This document shows positions 27,309-35,760 of a stretch of 64,000 bases of DNA, in pieces. Every line of letters starts with the position of its first letter. Positions within the stretch are counted from its first letter, which is position 1. The stretch comes from Bacteroidetes bacterium GWB2_32_14 (GTDB taxonomy: Bacteria; Bacteroidota; Bacteroidia; Bacteroidales; UBA12077). Below the pieces are notes generated by a model that ran no database searches, was not told where the DNA came from, and saw nothing but the letters and a program-made list of their open reading frames with translations. A program made the position numbers and the translations under genes. Where the stretch lies: assembly GCA_001768235.1 (NCBI GenBank), contig MENK01000030.1, positions 59,893-123,892 of the forward strand, read 5' to 3'.

Positions 27309-27316
27309 CAAATTTA
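27309..27316 (-). promoter_or_regulatory. -7 promoter box of the SBP/kinase operon
   Basis: Minus-strand TAAATTTG, exact TAnnTTTG, about 20 bases before the ATG of the solute-binding lipoprotein. A -33 TTTG is not obvious. Confidence 0.35.
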
Positions 27317-27430
27317 GATAAAAAAATTGATTAGAGTAAGTTAATTCATCATGTTCAGGAGATTGATTTGATGAAAGTATTAAAAACAGGCTGGTATGAA
27401 ATTTGTAAGGCGATAATTTATTAAATTAAA

Positions 27431-27459
27431 AAAGCCAGAAACCTGTTGTTCCTGACTTT
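27431..27459 (-). terminator. terminator hairpin downstream of the TonB-dependent receptor
   Basis: On the minus strand AAAGTCAGGAA pairs with TTTCTGGCTTT (two G-U pairs), followed by TTTAATT. It lies about 270 bases beyond the receptor stop, leaving a long 3' untranslated segment. Confidence 0.65.
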
Positions 27460-27725
27460 CTTAATACCCTAAAAATTAAACCTAAAATTAAATGAAAAAA
27501 CTGTTTCTGTTTAAATTTTCTTGCAGATGCTGAGTAAGTTAAACAGAGTTGTTCATTTAATTACTATAACGTTTAACTCTACTTTTTGTTTCAGTTTTGA
27601 TTTAAATTTTAAGTTTGTTTTTAAAAGTTATATGTGAAATGCTCGTTTAAGTAAGATTTCAAATCGAAAAAAATTTTAAATTATTTCCATGTTATACAAC
27701 ATGAAAATAATACTCTTCACTAAAT

Positions 27726-30203
27726 TTAGAATTTAAGATTAATTCCTGCAATAATATTTGTTCCTGCCTGAGGGAAATATCCATCCATCGTGTATTCTGT
27801 ATTTTCATATATGTATGAATAAACCCAGGCATTCGATTCGTACTCATGATTTAAAATATTATTTATTTTAATATTGAAGCTAAGTTCCTTAATACCACTA
27901 AAGAATAGTGAATACGATAATTTTAAATCATTTACAAAATAGGAATCAAGCATTTTTGTATTGTTAGATGTATTATCGATAAATTGTTTCCCTACAAATT
28001 TTGATATTAAACCAATAGTAAAGTTTCTAAATATTTCAAATTCTATTGTTGAGTTTGCAATAATATTTGGTGAAAATGAAATATCGGTTTCTCCAAGTTC
28101 CCGTACTGTTTGTTCTCCTGTTTCCCAGTTATCCCAGTTGTCGATATACTCCGTAAAATTTTTAATTTTATTTTTGCTTAATGTTGCATTCAAATCAATA
28201 TTTAGCTTGTTAATTGGTTTAAACCCAAGCGATAATTCCAGGCCTAACCTGTAACTTTTATCAACATTTGTCATAATGGGTGAACCAACATCGTTTATTT
28301 CACCTGTAAGAACCAGTTGGTTTTTATAGTTCATATAATATAAATTACCCGAAAAATAAAGTTTTGAATAATACATATTATATCCAAGTTCATAATTATA
28401 TAATGTTTCATGTACAGGTTCATTTCCGGGTAATGCGTCGGTATAATTACTTCTGTTTGGTTCCCTGTTAGCAATTCCAAAAGTTGCATAAATTGATTGA
28501 ATATCAGATACCTGGAAATTTACACCGGCTTTCGGGTTGAAAAATAAAAAATAGTGTTCTTGTGTAATATCTCTTAAATCGTCATCAATACCGTTTATGG
28601 TGTATCCAATTCTCCTGATTTGTAAATCAATAAATGAATTTAACTTATTAAAAAATACATACTTTGCTTTAGTATAGATGTTTAAATCACTTTTATTGCC
28701 ATAATTATCGTACCAACGGTAGCGCATATTCCCGTTACTTGCATACTGAGCCCAGATTATTTCGCCAAAATGATTTCCAAGATATTGGTTCCATCCACCA
28801 CCTAAAGTTAAATTCAGATTATTACGCAAATAGTCTAATGAAAAAACAAAGCCATAAAACTGGTTATCAAGCCATTTTTGTTGAACTAAATCTGTTGATG
28901 TTATTGTATCTGACGAGAGTATCAAATCGTTTAAGTTGTAATCGTTTAAATCTTTATCTTTTTTATATTGCTCGTAATAACCTTTGCCCGGTGTGTAATG
29001 AGCAGCCGTGTTTAAATGCAGATTTTTATTAAACTCGTATGAAAAAAACAACTGGTAATGATTTTGATTGTAATTATCCGTTTCATTTTCATAAGTATAT
29101 AAATTATATGTCCTGCTATTGGAGTTAATTAAATTATCGTACTCTTCTTCGTCAATCAACCAATGATCCAAGTAGCGCTGCATTCCTTCATAATCGTTTT
29201 GCAACCGAACTTTCGGAACACCGTTCCAGGCCTGGTAAGTTATTTCCTTTCCTGAGATAATATTAAATTTTAATAAACTCTTGCTTGTTAAATAGGCTCC
29301 TGATAAATAAAATGAATTTAAATCTGATGATGCCCTGTCAATAAACCCGTCTGAAGTAATTTTTGATAATCTTCCATCGAATGTAAAGTGGTTGTTTATT
29401 AACCCTGTACCAAAGCTTATTGAGTTTCTAAACGAATTATATGAACCTGCAAATGAACTAATATCTGCGTAAGGGTCCCTGTTAAAAGTTTTTGTCTGCA
29501 GGTTTAATGTAGCTCCAAAAGATGCTGCTCCATTTGTTGATGTTCCAACTCCACGTTGTATCTGAATATTATCTACCGATGATAAAAAATCGGGCATATT
29601 TACCCAAAAAACCCCATGCGATTCAGAATCATTTAGTGGAATACCGTTGACAGTTATATTTATCCGGTTCATATCAGTTCCCCGAATTCTGAAATTTGTG
29701 TATCCAATGCCTGTTCCTGCATCTGAAGTTGATACAATTGAAGGTGTACCTGATATTAAATAAGCAATATCCTGTCCAAAATTATTTTCTTTTATTTCAT
29801 TATTCGAAATATTGGTAAATGATACAGGATCGTTCTCTTTTACCCGGGTAGCTGTAATTATTACTTCTTCCGATAATATTTCAGACGGAGTAAGTACAAA
29901 ATTTATTTTTTTAATTTTATCTAAATCAATAGTTTCTTCGATTGGGTTATAACCCACATAAGAAATAATAAAAGTGTACGTTTGGGGACTTACTTTCGAT
30001 AAAGTGAATTCTCCTTTACTATTTGTAGATGTTCCTTTGAAAGATTCTTTCAATACAACATTTGCCCCTGCCAGGGCTTCTCCGTTTACATTTTTTACTG
30101 TTCCTGTAATAACAACTTGTTGTGCATCAACTTCCGATAAAAGGAATGATAACATAAAAACAAATACAATTCTTTTCATTTTTTTAAATTTATTGTTTAA
30201 CAT
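27726..30203 (-). CDS. TonB-dependent outer-membrane receptor, probable thiamin transporter
   Basis: 825 residues. The signal peptide is MKRIVFVFMLSFLLSEVDAQ; the first ATG (30203) adds eight residues and the internal ATG at 30179 may be the real start. Residues about 28-115 form a carboxypeptidase-like regulatory domain (VVITGTVKNVNGEALAGANV), followed by the plug (EEVIITATRVKEND, YTNFRIRGTDMNRINITVNG) and a 22-strand barrel ending in INLKF. The pair GVFWVNMPDFLSSVDNIQIQRGVGTSTNGA is standard plug sequence. It lacks SusC-type features and has no SusD partner. The transcript carries a TPP riboswitch (30349-30428), so expression is controlled by thiamin pyrophosphate and the natural substrate is thiamin or a precursor. 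It is the only gene between the riboswitch and the downstream terminator. Confidence 0.92.
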   Translation of the reverse strand: MLNNKFKKMKRIVFVFMLSFLLSEVDAQQVVITGTVKNVNGEALAGANVVLKESFKGTSTNSKGEFTLSKVSPQTYTFIISYVGYNPIEETIDLDKIKKINFVLTPSEILSEEVIITATRVKENDPVSFTNISNNEIKENNFGQDIAYLISGTPSIVSTSDAGTGIGYTNFRIRGTDMNRINITVNGIPLNDSESHGVFWVNMPDFLSSVDNIQIQRGVGTSTNGAASFGATLNLQTKTFNRDPYADISSFAGSYNSFRNSISFGTGLINNHFTFDGRLSKITSDGFIDRASSDLNSFYLSGAYLTSKSLLKFNIISGKEITYQAWNGVPKVRLQNDYEGMQRYLDHWLIDEEEYDNLINSNSRTYNLYTYENETDNYNQNHYQLFFSYEFNKNLHLNTAAHYTPGKGYYEQYKKDKDLNDYNLNDLILSSDTITSTDLVQQKWLDNQFYGFVFSLDYLRNNLNLTLGGGWNQYLGNHFGEIIWAQYASNGNMRYRWYDNYGNKSDLNIYTKAKYVFFNKLNSFIDLQIRRIGYTINGIDDDLRDITQEHYFLFFNPKAGVNFQVSDIQSIYATFGIANREPNRSNYTDALPGNEPVHETLYNYELGYNMYYSKLYFSGNLYYMNYKNQLVLTGEINDVGSPIMTNVDKSYRLGLELSLGFKPINKLNIDLNATLSKNKIKNFTEYIDNWDNWETGEQTVRELGETDISFSPNIIANSTIEFEIFRNFTIGLISKFVGKQFIDNTSNNTKMLDSYFVNDLKLSYSLFFSGIKELSFNIKINNILNHEYESNAWVYSYIYENTEYTMDGYFPQAGTNIIAGINLKF

Positions 30204-30233
30204 CTGAATAGTTGATGTGCTGAATTAAAAAAA

Positions 30234-30263
30234 AATGAATTGAGGCCTCTAAAGCAATTCATT
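30234..30263 (-). terminator. intrinsic terminator of the TPP riboswitch expression platform
   Basis: On the minus strand a 9-bp stem (AATGAATTG with CAATTCATT, 12-base loop) is followed by a run of nine U residues (bases 30227-30235). It lies between the aptamer and the receptor start. A second inverted repeat, GTTGATGTG (30308-30316, minus strand) with CACATCAAC (30211-30219), brackets it and may be the alternative pairing. Confidence 0.75.
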
Positions 30264-30348
30264 GTTTTTATTAAATAATGATAACTATCTACCATTAGTA
30301 AACAGTACACATCAACTTAATGAAAAACAATGGGTTATTTTGATTTTT

Positions 30349-30428
30349 ACTCTTTTCCCTATCTGGAATTACCCGGACGAGGTTCTAAGGGTTTGATCTC
30401 AGCCTGTAATTTTTAAGGCACCCCCATT
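30349..30428 (-). ncRNA. TPP riboswitch (THI element)
   Basis: Read on the minus strand the segment carries all TPP aptamer landmarks in order: GGGGGTGCC (P2 5' side), GGCTGAGATCAAACCC (the J3-2 CUGAGA pyrimidine-recognition motif), then GAACCTCGTCCGGGTAATTCC (P4/J5-4) and AGATAGGGAA closing P1. It lies about 145 bases upstream of the TonB-dependent receptor start and just before the platform terminator. In Bacteroidota TPP riboswitches control thiamin biosynthesis and transport genes. Confidence 0.95.
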
Positions 30429-30465
30429 GATCGGTTCAAAATTAGGCCTATTTTTGACATAAAAC

Positions 30466-30497
30466 AAAAAAAGCCGGAATTAATTCCGGCTTTTTTT
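30466..30497 (-). terminator. hairpin terminator of the thioredoxin gene
   Basis: Fully palindromic 32-base sequence: A7-GCCGGAAT-TA... with T7 on the other side, 15-bp stem. It lies 11 bases past the trxA stop and upstream of the TPP riboswitch, isolating the two units. Confidence 0.9.
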
Positions 30498-30508
30498 ACT
30501 CTTTATTT

Positions 30509-30874
30509 TTAGTTATCTAAATCTACTTTTAGTACATCTTTAATAGCTTTTTGAAAAGTATCTTTAGGCAAAGCACCCATAGCCATTTGTGGTTGCCCGT
30601 CTTTGGGAACAAATAAAAGTGAAGGAATACTTCGAATTCCAAACATGGCTGCAAGTTCTTGCTGATCTTCTGTATCAACTTTGTAAACATTAAGCTTACC
30701 TTCGTATTCTTTCGATAATTCTTCAAGTATTGGAGCTACCATTTTACAGGGCTGACACCAATCTGCGTAAAAATCGATTAAACAGGGTTTATCACCTTCA
30801 AATTTCCAATCCTTATTTGCTTCAAAGTTGAAAACTTTTTCTTTAAATGTTTCTTTGGTTAAATGTTCTAACAT
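30509..30874 (-). CDS. trxA: thioredoxin-like protein with WCQPC active site
   Basis: 121 residues with a complete thioredoxin fold: an N-terminal extension (LTKETFKEKVFNFEANKDWKF), then CLIDFYADWCQPCKMVAPIL containing the redox site, YKVDTEDQQELAAMFGIRSIPSLLFV with the cis-proline, and a C-terminal helix. The usual bacterial thioredoxin has WCGPC; here glutamine replaces glycine, a change that shifts redox behaviour in related oxidoreductases but leaves both cysteines. No signal peptide, so it acts in the cytoplasm. It is monocistronic, with its own terminator, in the minus orientation. Confidence 0.9.
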   Translation of the reverse strand: MLEHLTKETFKEKVFNFEANKDWKFEGDKPCLIDFYADWCQPCKMVAPILEELSKEYEGKLNVYKVDTEDQQELAAMFGIRSIPSLLFVPKDGQPQMAMGALPKDTFQKAIKDVLKVDLDN

Positions 30875-31009
30875 CGTGGTTTAGTTTATGTGTTATTACT
30901 TGTATTTATTATTCTAAAGATATAAATATATGAATTTGTATATTAAATGTCAAAACTCATTCCAAACAGTATTTTTAGATGATAGAACAAAAAAAACAGC
31001 AAATAGTTG

Positions 31010-31017
31010 TAATTTTG
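31010..31017 (+). promoter_or_regulatory. -7 promoter box of cca
   Basis: TAATTTTG, exact TAnnTTTG. It lies within the region that the longest open frame would translate, so it argues for a start at 31050 (transcription near 31024) and against the longer open frame from 30930. Confidence 0.4.
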
Positions 31018-31049
31018 TCATGAATAATAACGAATTGTCATATCTATAT

Positions 31050-32459
31050 ATGAAGAAATGTCTTAACGAGCCTGTTTTCAAAATAATATCCCGGATTGCT
31101 GATGAAAATAATCTTCCAACTTATGTAATTGGAGGATATGTTCGTGATGCAATTTTGAAGAGGAATTCCAAGGATATTGATATTGTTACTTTAGGAAGCG
31201 GAATTGAATTGGCAGAGAAAGTAGCTTTAAAGTTAGGGAACAATGTTAAAGTAAATGTTTTTAAGAACTTTGGTACAGCAATGCTCAAAACGAACGATTT
31301 GGAAGTTGAATTTGTTGGTGCCAGAAAAGAGTCATATCGTGAAAACTCCAGAAAACCTATAGTTGAGAATGGAACTCTTATAGAAGATCAGGAAAGAAGA
31401 GATTTTACAGTTAATGCCCTGGCTATTTGCTTAAACTCAGATAATTTTGGAGATTTAATTGATCCATTTAATGGTATTGAAGATATTAATAACAAGATAA
31501 TCCGGACGCCTCTTGATCCAAATACAACATTCTCAGACGATCCCTTACGTATGATGAGGGCAATCCGGTTTGCAAATCAACTTAACTTTACAATTGAAGA
31601 AACAACATATAAAGCTATTCATGAAAATAAGTCGCGTTTAAGTATAGTTTCAAACGAGCGAATTATTGATGAGTTTAATAAGATACTCCAAACATCAAAA
31701 CCATCGGCAGGAATAAAATTACTTGAAAATACAGGCTTGCTGGCCGAGTTTTTTCCTGAAGTAAGTAATTTAAAAGGGGTTGACGAAATGATGGGAAAAA
31801 TGCATAAGGATAATTTCTATCATACCCTTGAAGTTCTGGATAATGTTTGCCAAAAATCCGACGACCTTTGGCTTCGATGGGCTGCTTTGCTTCATGATAT
31901 TGCAAAACCAAGAACCAAAAAATTCATTACTGATATTGGTTGGACATTTCACGGGCATGAGTTTCTGGGTGCTAAAATGATTCATGGTATTTTTCGAAGA
32001 TTAAAATTACCTCTTAATGAAAAAATGAAATATGTTGAAAAACTCGTTCAGTTGCATTTACGCCCAATTGTTCTTTCACAGGAAATTGTTACCGATTCGG
32101 CTGTTCGCAGGTTGCTTTTTGATGCAGGTGATGATATCGATGATTTGATGTTGCTTTGCGAGGCAGATATCACATCAAAGAATGAAAAAACGTATTCAAA
32201 GCACCTGAATAATTTTAAACTTGTTCGGGAAAAGTTAATTGAAATTGAAGAAAAAGATGCTGTTCGCAACTTTCAACCACCTATTTCGGGTGAGCTTATT
32301 ATTGAAACCTTTAATATTAAACCGGGTAAAGAAGTTGGCATAATTAAAAGTGCGATTAAAGAAGCTATTTTAGACGGGGTAATTCAAAATAATTACGCCG
32401 AAGCTTTTCAGTTTATGCTAAATAAAGGAGATGAAATTGGTTTAAAAGCAAAAAAATAA
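31050..32459 (+). CDS. cca: CCA tRNA nucleotidyltransferase / poly(A) polymerase family protein
   Basis: About 469 residues. The nucleotidyltransferase head has [20 protein letters not shown] (the GG and DxD metal-binding motif), then [14 protein letters not shown], and [13 protein letters not shown]; the RNA-binding middle has [20 protein letters not shown]. An HD-type domain follows ([13 protein letters not shown]). This combination is the standard Bacteroidota CCA-adding enzyme, which builds or repairs the tRNA 3' CCA. The open frame extends upstream to 30930 and an ATG also exists at 31020, but the family normally starts with the sequence [14 protein letters not shown], i.e. at 31050, and a promoter box lies inside the longer version. 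Its stop abuts the stop of the convergent nuclease gene with no intergenic base. Confidence 0.88.
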   Translation: MKKCLNEPVFKIISRIADENNLPTYVIGGYVRDAILKRNSKDIDIVTLGSGIELAEKVALKLGNNVKVNVFKNFGTAMLKTNDLEVEFVGARKESYRENSRKPIVENGTLIEDQERRDFTVNALAICLNSDNFGDLIDPFNGIEDINNKIIRTPLDPNTTFSDDPLRMMRAIRFANQLNFTIEETTYKAIHENKSRLSIVSNERIIDEFNKILQTSKPSAGIKLLENTGLLAEFFPEVSNLKGVDEMMGKMHKDNFYHTLEVLDNVCQKSDDLWLRWAALLHDIAKPRTKKFITDIGWTFHGHEFLGAKMIHGIFRRLKLPLNEKMKYVEKLVQLHLRPIVLSQEIVTDSAVRRLLFDAGDDIDDLMLLCEADITSKNEKTYSKHLNNFKLVREKLIEIEEKDAVRNFQPPISGELIIETFNIKPGKEVGIIKSAIKEAILDGVIQNNYAEAFQFMLNKGDEIGLKAKK

Positions 32460-33509
32460 TTATTCCTGATTAAAATTAATAATTAGATAAGTGGGTAAAT
32501 GATCGCTAAAACCACCTATATAACTGTAACCAGAGAAAGTTCGTTTAGGCCTGAAACCAAAATTTCCCTCGTCTGGTTCAAGTAAGAAATCAGAATTATG
32601 TATGTATATGTCGTTTTGTGTTGTATATAATTTATTGTTTGGATTTAACAATGCACCTGAAACTATCATTTGATCAAGAACACCCCATACACCTTGATAC
32701 TTATGACTTCCAACATTTTGGTTTTTAAAAATTGCCGATAAATTATAAAGATTTTTATTGTTTATTTCATCAAAACTGCTTTTGGCATTTAAAGTTAAGC
32801 TTAAACTCGTGTTTTCAGGATAGTCATTAAAATCACCCATAATAACTATTTTGGCTGAATCAGAAATATTTAATATTGAATCTACTTGTAATCTTAAAAC
32901 AGAAGCAACAAAAATACGGCGGTCTTCCGATTCCAGTTGTCCTCCCCAGCGCGAAGGCCAATGATTCACAAAAATATGCAGTGTATCAAGATTATTTGCC
33001 AGGCCCTTAACGTACAAGATATCACGTGTTTTATTATCTGGCTGATCGGGGTAATTTATTGGAATAGCTCTATGCATAATTGGACTAAATAATTCTGGCC
33101 TGTATAACATTCCAACATCAATACCTCTTCGGTCAGGTGAATTTTTGTGAATTATTTTGTATTCGAATTTTACTAAAGGAGTATTATTTACCAAATCGGT
33201 AAGAACTTTTCGGTTTTCAATTTCGCATAAGCCTATAATAGCAGGAGGATTCCATTCACCAATAGATACAATAACTTTGTAAATATTTTTTAATTTGCTA
33301 TAATATTTATTCTTGTTCCAGAAACGTTCTCCTTCAGGAAGAAATTCCTCATCATTTACCAGGGAATCATTAACTGTATCAAATAAATTCTCCGTATTAT
33401 AGAACATTATTTTATAAGCATTCTTATTCGATGGTTCATTACTTTGAGCTTTTACTCCGGTAATAATTAATGAATTAATAATGAAAACATATAGAATAAA
33501 GAATTTCAT
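32460..33509 (-). CDS. secreted endonuclease/exonuclease/phosphatase family protein
   Basis: 349 residues. Signal peptide at 1-21 (ending VKAQ). The EEP fold is marked by YKIMFYNTENLFDT (first metal site), CEIENRKVL, HIFVNHWPSRWGG, MGDFNDYPENT (central GDFN motif), and GFSDHLPTYLI (SDH catalytic end). All catalytic positions appear present. Family members hydrolyse phosphodiesters in DNA, RNA or phospholipids; here the protein is predicted to be periplasmic or secreted. The upstream lipoprotein gene ends 6 bases before this start, so the pair forms an operon. Confidence 0.9.
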   Translation of the reverse strand: MKFFILYVFIINSLIITGVKAQSNEPSNKNAYKIMFYNTENLFDTVNDSLVNDEEFLPEGERFWNKNKYYSKLKNIYKVIVSIGEWNPPAIIGLCEIENRKVLTDLVNNTPLVKFEYKIIHKNSPDRRGIDVGMLYRPELFSPIMHRAIPINYPDQPDNKTRDILYVKGLANNLDTLHIFVNHWPSRWGGQLESEDRRIFVASVLRLQVDSILNISDSAKIVIMGDFNDYPENTSLSLTLNAKSSFDEINNKNLYNLSAIFKNQNVGSHKYQGVWGVLDQMIVSGALLNPNNKLYTTQNDIYIHNSDFLLEPDEGNFGFRPKRTFSGYSYIGGFSDHLPTYLIINFNQE

Positions 33510-33515
33510 AAAAAT

Positions 33516-34925
33516 CTAGTTTAGTTCAACACGTTCAAAAGCACCAAGGTCAGGGCCGTTATCAATTGTTCTATTGTTTAAATTTATATCAAGAGGAAAT
33601 TGTTGTCCAATTTCAATTTTTCCATAGTCTTTGGCTATCGAGAGTGTATCCAATTTGTAATTATATTCATACGGGTCTTTAAATTTTGGATCTTCGTTTT
33701 TTAGAATGTTTTCAAAAAAGTCAGGATCGCTTGTATTGAAATTTGCATCAACCTTAATCAGGCTGTGATCGAAGTAATAATTAAAATCTCCTGTGGCGTT
33801 TTCATCCAGAATAATCTCGGTTTCTTTATTCCCATATATGATGCTGTTCCCAAAAAAAGCTTTATTCAGTGGACGCACCTGTGTATTGCCATGAATATCG
33901 ATATAATAGTTATTTAATAATACGGATGGAGTTGAACGGGTAGAATATCCCCAGTAGTTTGCAAAAGTGCAGTGATTAAATTCATATGAACCACCAAGGG
34001 TAAGGGCTGCTGTAAATTGTCCGCAATTTGCTATCAGGGTATTAAATGCTTCAATAGTTGTACCTTGTGCATACAAACCGGTTGAAGTCATATTTTCAAT
34101 TTTTGAGTTTGAAAGCATTAACGTAGGTTTATCGAGGCTGGCTAATGTATCAACCTGAATGCCAATAATGGCATTACGTATCTCGGTAAAATTAATAGCA
34201 TTATCTCGGCTGCCAGGCAACATCCAAATACCATCCCATTGGCCGGGAATGTCTTCATATATTTTCTCTAGCCTGTCCCCTTCAAAAATTATGGGTGATT
34301 CAAAAGTTCCATTACAAACTAATGTTCCGGCAACATACATTCGGGATTCTTTATGGAAATGAAGTTTTACTCCTTGCTCAATAGTTAAAGTACTTGCAGT
34401 ATCAACAAATAAGTAATTATATATAAGGTATGGTTTGTCATTAATCCAGGTTTCCGTTTGAATAATTTTACTATTTAGTATATGAACGTCTTGTCCCCAT
34501 GAAATTAAATCTACATCCTGTACCTTCTGATTTATCGAAAATAGTATAGAATCATTAACCACCATTGGTAAGTTGTGATTTAATGGGTCGATAGTAACTT
34601 CAATAAATATATATAAACTGTCTTTTGATCTGAGCTCAATATTATTCACTTTTGTCCCGGATAACCCGTCAATATTTAACCTGTAAGGTGATGTTTCTCC
34701 TCCGGCAAGAGAAATAGATGATATTTGAACCGATTTGGTATAAGGATTTTTTACAACGAGTTTTTTTGTTGATGAACCGATAGTTGTAAAAACAGTATCG
34801 AATAATATGGTGTCGTTAGAAAATTTTAGTTTTACATCTGATGAAGTATAAAAATCATCTTTTTCGCACGAAAAAGTGAAACAGAATATAAAAAAAGGAA
34901 TGATTAATTTTAAGATAAACTTCAT
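33516..34925 (-). CDS. beta-helix lipoprotein of unknown function
   Basis: 469 residues. Lipoprotein signal with Cys20 (FIFCFTFSCEKDD). The protein begins with a beta-sandwich-like region with a recurring ISS/VTIDP pattern (SVQISSISLAGGETSPYRL, SLYIFIEVTIDPL), then residues about 150-330 are a right-handed beta-helix-like array with repeated short strands (TLTIEQGVKLHFHKESRMYV, NCGQFTAALTLGGSYEFNHC). The final part ends NNRTIDNGPDLGAFERVELN, a phrase typical of secreted Bacteroidota pectate-lyase-like folds. It is anchored to the outer membrane and coupled to the EEP nuclease gene 6 bases downstream; a joint role in extracellular polymer or nucleotide handling is only inferred. Confidence 0.8.
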   Translation of the reverse strand: MKFILKLIIPFFIFCFTFSCEKDDFYTSSDVKLKFSNDTILFDTVFTTIGSSTKKLVVKNPYTKSVQISSISLAGGETSPYRLNIDGLSGTKVNNIELRSKDSLYIFIEVTIDPLNHNLPMVVNDSILFSINQKVQDVDLISWGQDVHILNSKIIQTETWINDKPYLIYNYLFVDTASTLTIEQGVKLHFHKESRMYVAGTLVCNGTFESPIIFEGDRLEKIYEDIPGQWDGIWMLPGSRDNAINFTEIRNAIIGIQVDTLASLDKPTLMLSNSKIENMTSTGLYAQGTTIEAFNTLIANCGQFTAALTLGGSYEFNHCTFANYWGYSTRSTPSVLLNNYYIDIHGNTQVRPLNKAFFGNSIIYGNKETEIILDENATGDFNYYFDHSLIKVDANFNTSDPDFFENILKNEDPKFKDPYEYNYKLDTLSIAKDYGKIEIGQQFPLDINLNNRTIDNGPDLGAFERVELN

Positions 34926-35032
34926 AATTTTAGAAATGAATTATTCACGAAATAACATAAAATAAACGACAGAACACGATTTAAATTATAAGAAAATAAA
35001 ATTGCTAAGTTTTTTACAAAAAATTTCAATGA

Positions 35033-35040
35033 CAAATTTA
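35033..35040 (-). promoter_or_regulatory. -7 promoter box for the beta-helix lipoprotein operon
   Basis: Minus-strand TAAATTTG, exact TAnnTTTG, about 110 bases before the lipoprotein ATG. No clear -33 partner. Confidence 0.25.
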
Positions 35041-35050
35041 AATATTTGTT

Positions 35051-35058
35051 TACATTTG
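35051..35058 (+). promoter_or_regulatory. -7 promoter box for the GNAT gene
   Basis: TACATTTG, exact TAnnTTTG, about 50 bases before the ATG at 35109. No clear -33 partner. Confidence 0.3.
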
Positions 35059-35108
35059 TTATAATTTGAACAGAGTTCTATTTAAGAGTATCAATACCCC
35101 TTCAGATA

Positions 35109-35609
35109 ATGAAAGTACAAAAAGCAATATCCGATAATATTCTTGAGATTATGTATTTGTTGCAACATTGCATTGAAGATTTTAATAAAAATAGTATTTA
35201 TCAATGGAATGTTGCTTATCCTGATTATTTTAGGCTTTTACATGAAGTTGAAAATGGTTCGCTATTTATAATAAAACAAAAAGGTGTTTGTATTGGAACC
35301 ATTACATTAAGCGAAGAACAAGATCCAGTTTTTGAAAAAGTTGAATGGGAAAATAATAATGATAAATTTATTGTGATTCAACGAATAGCGGTATTTCCAA
35401 CATGGCAAAAAATGGGTGTTGGTAAAAAACTAATTGAATTTGCAGAACAATATGCAAAGGAAAACAATTATAAATCGGTACGATTGGATGTAGCCAGTTC
35501 AAGTGAAGCTCTATTTAAACTTTACGAAAGTATTGGGTTCAAGTTTACAGGCGAAGTTCACTATCCAAAACAAAAAGAACCATTTAAATGCCTTGAAAAA
35601 GTAATATAG
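35109..35609 (+). CDS. GNAT family N-acetyltransferase
   Basis: 166 residues with the acetyl-CoA binding signature VIQRIAVFPTWQKMGVGKKLIE (Q/R-x-x-G-x-G/A), then the downstream helices YKSVRLDVASSSEALFKLYESIGFKF and a conserved GEVHYPKQKEPFKCLEKVI ending. The N-terminal region (NSIYQWNVAYPDYFRLLHEV) forms the acceptor side. The substrate is not evident. It stands alone between the divergent lipoprotein gene and the convergent tolC-like gene; a hairpin lies 37 bases past its stop. Confidence 0.9.
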   Translation: MKVQKAISDNILEIMYLLQHCIEDFNKNSIYQWNVAYPDYFRLLHEVENGSLFIIKQKGVCIGTITLSEEQDPVFEKVEWENNNDKFIVIQRIAVFPTWQKMGVGKKLIEFAEQYAKENNYKSVRLDVASSSEALFKLYESIGFKFTGEVHYPKQKEPFKCLEKVI

Positions 35610-35645
35610 AAAGGAAGTTTTGCAACTCCTTTTATATTTAATAAA

Positions 35646-35670
35646 ATAAGCCCGGTAAAACCGGGCTTAT
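35646..35670 (-). terminator. hairpin terminator of the TolC-like gene
   Basis: 11-bp stem ATAAGCCCGGT / ACCGGGCTTAT with a 3-base loop; on the minus strand it is followed by TTTATTAAAT. It lies about 90 bases past the TolC stop and may also serve the convergent GNAT gene. Confidence 0.75.
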
Positions 35671-35760
35671 CAGGAAAAGCAATCGTAATAATTAACAAGT
35701 AATCCTAAACTAAAAACGTTGAATAATTTAACCCCTAATAATTACCTAAAATTTAAAGAT

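Larger units (their letters stand above)
27289..27725. other. 437-base intergenic region, no gene
   Basis: The interval between the SBP gene start and the TonB-dependent receptor stop is AT-rich and has no supported open frame on either strand. It contains the promoter box at 27309-27316, a terminator hairpin at 27431-27459 and a short palindrome CATGTT-ATAC-AACATG at 27688-27703. I recognise no RNA gene here. Confidence 0.6.

Noticed and set aside
23208..27703. A 13-base sequence TGTTGTATAACAT at 23208-23220 that recurs in reverse complement near 27688-27703.
   Set aside because: Repeats of this size occur by chance in 64 kb of AT-rich DNA; the contexts differ and no mobile element is attached.
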